DNA of 64,000 bases from Mastigias papua. Its lineage: Eukaryota; Cnidaria; Scyphozoa; Rhizostomeae; Mastigiidae. This document shows, one piece after another, positions 60,107 through 64,000 of the stretch. The notes under the pieces are model-generated. The model had not been told where the DNA came from, did not search any database, and saw nothing but the letters and a program-made list of their open reading frames with translations. The position numbers and the translations under genes were made by a program. The stretch's first letter is position 1. Each line of letters starts with the position of its first letter. The stretch lies in contig OZ025278.1 in NCBI GenBank assembly GCA_964019165.1, forward strand, positions 5,218,517 through 5,282,516, in the 5' to 3' direction.

Positions 60107-60436
60107 GGCGGATGTGCAGTTTAGGTTAACAGCCAAATCGCTTTAAAGTCTATACGCAACACACGATGAAAAGTGCGGTACTACTTACCAATTACTCAGG
60201 GTTAGGGTCAGGGTTATGGTTTTGTGCAGGGTAAGTGTCAGTGTTAGGGGTAGCGTTAGTTGTAGAATGGGCGGAAGTTGTTTAATGGACAAATGGATTT
60301 CAATGTTGATCGAGGGAAAAATAAGGGTAAATAGGACCGCACTTTTTATCGTTTGTTTCGACTCTCTTCATCGTAAGGAGTAATTTCGTATAGAATTTAA
60401 AGCGATTTGGCTGTTACCCTAAACTGCACATCCGCC
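60107..60436. mobile_element. GGCGGATGT-family DNA element (right), uninterrupted
   Basis: 330 bases with inverted termini GGCGGATGTGCAGTTTAGG. Flanks TTTCCCTC (60099-60106) and CTTCCCTC (60437-60444) are the 8-bp duplication with one mismatch, as in the left arm. No Tigger MITE is present. Confidence 0.8.
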
Positions 60437-62227
60437 CTTCCCTCTCCAAGTAGCCCCTCTAGAGTACTTGAGAACAATACGCCCCAACCCCACCCCCCTC
60501 TCCGGCGCCGTAGAAAATGTACGGTATCTCCTTGTTATTTTTGGCGCGTGTTTGTTTAGGTTGAGTCTGTGCAATCGCCACCACAGTTGTAGATTAGTTC
60601 TCAGACTTCTTACATGCGTCAATTTTCTTGGCCCCTACGTGTGGAAGATGAAACACTGGCGTCCAAATAGTTGAATGTAGCTGCAGCTATGTCCTCAACA
60701 CGAGAATTCACAAGAGGAGAGCGAATTGCAAAGGATAAAGATAAAGATGTAATATGTCTCACATCGACAGCACATTTTTATGAGGTATATATTATGCCAA
60801 ATATATTTTGCTTTTATCTTTGGTTTTTGTGAAGGACACATTGAAGTAAATTCAATTCCCAGTGCCCTATTCTCTACAAAGGTGTGGAGTACTGTAGCAT
60901 ATTTGATGGTTTCTGTTTCGCAATGTAATGAATTTATCAACCAATGTGATAGATCTGCTTTCACCTTACTTGTTGTTTGTGTAGTTGTTCAGTTTTGGGT
61001 CATTCCATGTAAAAGAAGGACAGTGTCTACACCCACCCTCTCCGATTTTGTTGAAATTCACACCATTGATACATATCATCAAGACTAGAAAAGATGCGCA
61101 ATTTCAGCTATAAAACCTTTCTCCTTCCAAAGTTATGGCATTTTGTAGTTTAGGCCTAAATGCTCATTTTTCACTCGCAGCAGCCATTATGGATTTCTAT
61201 ACAGAAGCAAAATCTCGTTTTATTTATGACTGACAAAAGATACAAACTTGAAATTTAAGGTGTAGATACTTAAAAGTTTCATATATTCAAAATTGTAATA
61301 AATATTAACATATTTTGCTTCTAACTATCCCGATTACCCAATTAACTTTTACCTACCAATTTGATTTGTAAAATTAGTATCGTTAAGAAATTGAGCTGTA
61401 ACTTTTCTCGCCCAACTTGTACCACGACCAAACATTCAGAAAGTACTCTCAATATAACCATAAACAAACAGTTAGAATTTGGGTTTGGTCCTCTTAAGGC
61501 TTCGGAAATTATGGGCAATTGAATGTGAACTTTTTCAAAACGTCATTTCGCGCGGTTTATTTCAGCGCTTAAGACTTTCTCAACGTTAGTTTACCAATAA
61601 GTACAATTATAAAAGTAAATAGCATGCAGCATCAAAGGTTATTCAATTTCAATCGTATCACGGAAGGAACTCCGTCAGTTTTGGAGATGTTTCAGTTGAC
61701 AGTCCATACTGGCGGGTGCTAACATATGCTGCAATCTGTTGCAAGAAATCCGCAGATTTAGGATGTGTATCTTCTGTGGCTCGATGGTCTACAATCTAAC
61801 TTTTTTCGAGCAAAAAGTCCTGTCGACAGCCAGCATTCTTCTAGTGTTTCTAGTATCAGTCAACATGAAAGCCAAAAGCAAGAAATAATTAATTAATTTG
61901 ACTCTATTCAAATTACACAAATGAAATAAGTCTATAAAAATTTGGGGCCACCTAAGCCTCATATAATTTGAAAGGTTGTCAGTTGCTTGCTTGAAGATTA
62001 AATACAGAATGAAAAAATTATTTCCAAGAATGTTCGATGGATTATTTCAAACAAGGTAAATGGGTTCAAGATCTTTACATGGCGCAAATCCTCGAATACG
62101 CACCCAGTGGGCTCGACACTTTTCTTCATTTTGGATGGGGCTGGCCAGAGGACGCTTTTACAAGTGGGGTGCAATTCATGGTTTACCCTAATTCACAGTC
62201 TATATCTATCCTTTAACGTTAATTCAC

Positions 62228-62474
62228 CAGAGTTCTCAGGAGTCTGGAGAACTTGGAAAACCTGGAAAGGCCAGTGAATTTTTCCTGGGCAAGACATTTT
62301 TCATGCGCTTGTTGCCTTTCCTCCTTCATTGTTAATAACTATAGCAAATTATTGCCTTGGTATGCTAAAAAATCGCTGGCAAAGATAGGAGAAGGTCATA
62401 GAACTTCTAAACTAGTTGTTCAGGAAAACCTGGAAAAGTCTAGGTATTTTTTGAAATATGTCCTGAGAACCCTG
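62228..62474. mobile_element. hAT-like MITE, 247 bp
   Basis: Ends CAGAGTTCTCAGGAG and the complement of CAGGGTTCTCAGGAC, flanked by ATTCAC on both sides (62222-62227 and 62475-62480). No coding sequence. Confidence 0.75.
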
Positions 62475-63462
62475 ATTCACTGCAAACATCAACTAACAGG
62501 ACATATAGCTAGAGAAAGCTGGATCAAATAAGTTTTGAAGTTCAGTAGAAGTTGTGTGCTCTCGAAGCTGATCAAAATCAGTTGATCATCTAGTGATTTA
62601 AACCTCATAAGAGCCCTAGGAAACCATAGGAAATAATATGGCGTATTTCATAATTTGTATGAACAAGAAATTGAAAGCACCAAGTACTAGCATTGATCCC
62701 AAGATTGTGAAAGTTAAGAAGAGCTTGGCAAGAGTTTCATCTTCTACGGCCAACACCAAAATAGGTGAAATCAGCAGCCCATCGCTTGTTTGCTATATAT
62801 ATAGTGGTGACAAAAACTCAAGGCACCTTCCCGACAAAAAGACAGTATAACTGTTCATAAGAATGAATGTGTTTGGGGCAGCCCATATTGCACAATCTAA
62901 AACAGCTATAAGCATCACTTATACAAGGTTACCCAGAAGAAACTTAGGTTCTCCAATATTGCCAGTTTGAAACAGAAAATTGTTTGTTTCAGCAGGCCCT
63001 AAAAGCATACCTTCACTTTGTATCTATAGTTATAAAGACTTTTGCAGTTCACAGACTTGCAGTTCTTAAAGTTCCTTTGTTTAGGACTCTTTTGGCCACA
63101 TAGTAGAAATACTAGATCCCTACTAATTATTAACTTTATCTCCACACTCAGTACCTTGACAACAGTAATGAAGCAGGAAGAATTGATATTCCGAAGTTTG
63201 CCATAAATTGTTGCAAAAGCAATTACTACAGGGATTTCACACAATGCAAGCAGATTTGACTGCAATGACTGGAACCGGCCTCATATTCTCAATTGTTTTA
63301 CAGTAATACAATGTTCATAAGCTTTAAAAATTCCTTAGGGATTCTGTCTTTGGTAGCAAAGTCCTAATTCCTCTGGCATTTTTACATGAAGGATCGTCCT
63401 TTAGTAGTTTCTTATAAAAAATGCGTAGGTGATATGTTGCTGTGATAGTCTTGAATTGGAAG

Positions 63463-63671
63463 CAGAGGTAGACTGGCAAGGGATGCTGGGTTGCGATCGC
63501 ACGCCCGGGCCCACCCTGCCTATTATCTTTGCTAGCCCCCTATTATCTGTAGCAAATTTGTTCATCCTTGTTCCACTACTTGAAAGTTAAGGAAAATACA
63601 TTATTACCACGCGCAATGCAGACCTCTTTCGTAAAGTAGCTCCCCTGGGAAAGAGCTGCCAATCCACCCTG
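63463..63671. mobile_element. hAT-like MITE, 209 bp
   Basis: Ends CAGAGGTAGACTGGCA and the complement of CAGGGTGGATTGGCA. The flanks ATTGGAAG (63455-63462) and ATGGGAAG (63672-63679) form an 8-bp duplication with one mismatch. The interior is GC-richer than its surroundings. Confidence 0.7.
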
Positions 63672-64000
63672 ATGGGAAGGAGTCGCTTCTGACATTAGCT
63701 AAAAATGGCGAGGAGTCATTTCTAAGATTACGCATATATAGTATCATCATCCAATGGGTAGCTAATAATGACCTATGCTTGGTGCCTTGAGTGCAAACTG
63801 GCAGTTGTAGAGTTAGAGGCCATCAAAACCAAATTCTTTTGGCACCCGCCAGTATGGACTGTCAACTGAAACATCTCCAAAACTGACGGAGTTCCTTCCG
63901 TGATACGATTGAAATTGAATAACCTTTGATGCTGCATGCTATTTACTTTTATAATTGTACTTATTGGTAAACTAACGTTGAGAAAGTCTTAAGCGCTGAA

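Larger units (their letters stand above)
61720..63841. other. interior of the long-TIR element, no gene recognised
   Basis: Only short frames are present (for example 62638-62850, a basic 70-codon frame without known domain). Two small hAT-like MITEs are annotated separately. Confidence 0.45.
60997..64000. mobile_element. long-inverted-terminus element, runs off the window
   Basis: Positions 61561-61719 and 63842-64000 are reverse complements (x+y=125561), and the match is still continuing at the last base. It probably extends on the left to GGGTCATTCCATG at 60997, exactly where arm homology ends, which would make a TIR of about 720 bases. The interior (61720-63841) has no recognised transposase. 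The superfamily is unknown and the right end is outside the window. Confidence 0.75.

Overview
This is eukaryotic, animal DNA, AT-rich and crowded with transposable elements. The core histones (a replication-type H3.2-like H3, intron-less genes, histone-type 3' stem-loops followed by ACCA-like bases) point to a metazoan. The LINE, P/THAP, PIF/Harbinger, hAT and pogo/Tigger content, and the style of the LINE reverse transcriptase, make a non-bilaterian (cnidarian first, sponge not excluded) the best guess. No RNA gene, H1 gene or ordinary intron-bearing host gene was recognised.

The dominant structure is one very large inverted duplication. The left arm (about 5899-27875) and right arm (about 38317-60996) are reverse complements, separated by a ~10.4 kb spacer. 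Each arm carries a complete core-histone quartet as two divergent pairs, H2B<->H2A and H3<->H4. The eight proteins form four identical pairs. The arms also share older transposon remnants. They differ mainly by clean insertions whose empty site can be read in the other arm. Left-only: a pogo/Tigger MITE (6720-6904), a THAP-bearing DNA element (10000-11604), a hAT element (14784-16902), a Tigger element (19488-20459) and a LINE (21876-24442). Right-only: a P-like element (41786-43975), a hAT-like element (51831-53007) and a 4.7 kb long-TIR element (55238-59935). The inner 3-6 kb of the arms (H3/H4 side) look essentially identical, while the outer parts differ by substitutions and small indels.

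The spacer is a nest. A hAT-like element 'A' (27876-37869) is split by a PIF/Harbinger element (28026-34726) that carries a DDE transposase and a MADF-BESS accessory gene. The intron of that accessory gene holds a gag-only LTR retroelement arranged LTR-internal-LTR-internal-LTR (28814-31913). Its last LTR holds a 454-bp internally deleted derivative of the same Harbinger element. Element A also carries a solo LTR (35433-35972). A second, inverted copy of A lies just outside the left arm (2828-5658), beside (TA)n tracts and a fold-back palindrome (2354-2791).

Beyond the right arm, 60997-64000 is part of another element with long inverted termini that runs off the window. Arm homology stops exactly at its edge, so the duplication may continue outside the window. 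A head-to-head join of two haplotypes during assembly is a serious alternative explanation for the giant palindrome and must be excluded first.
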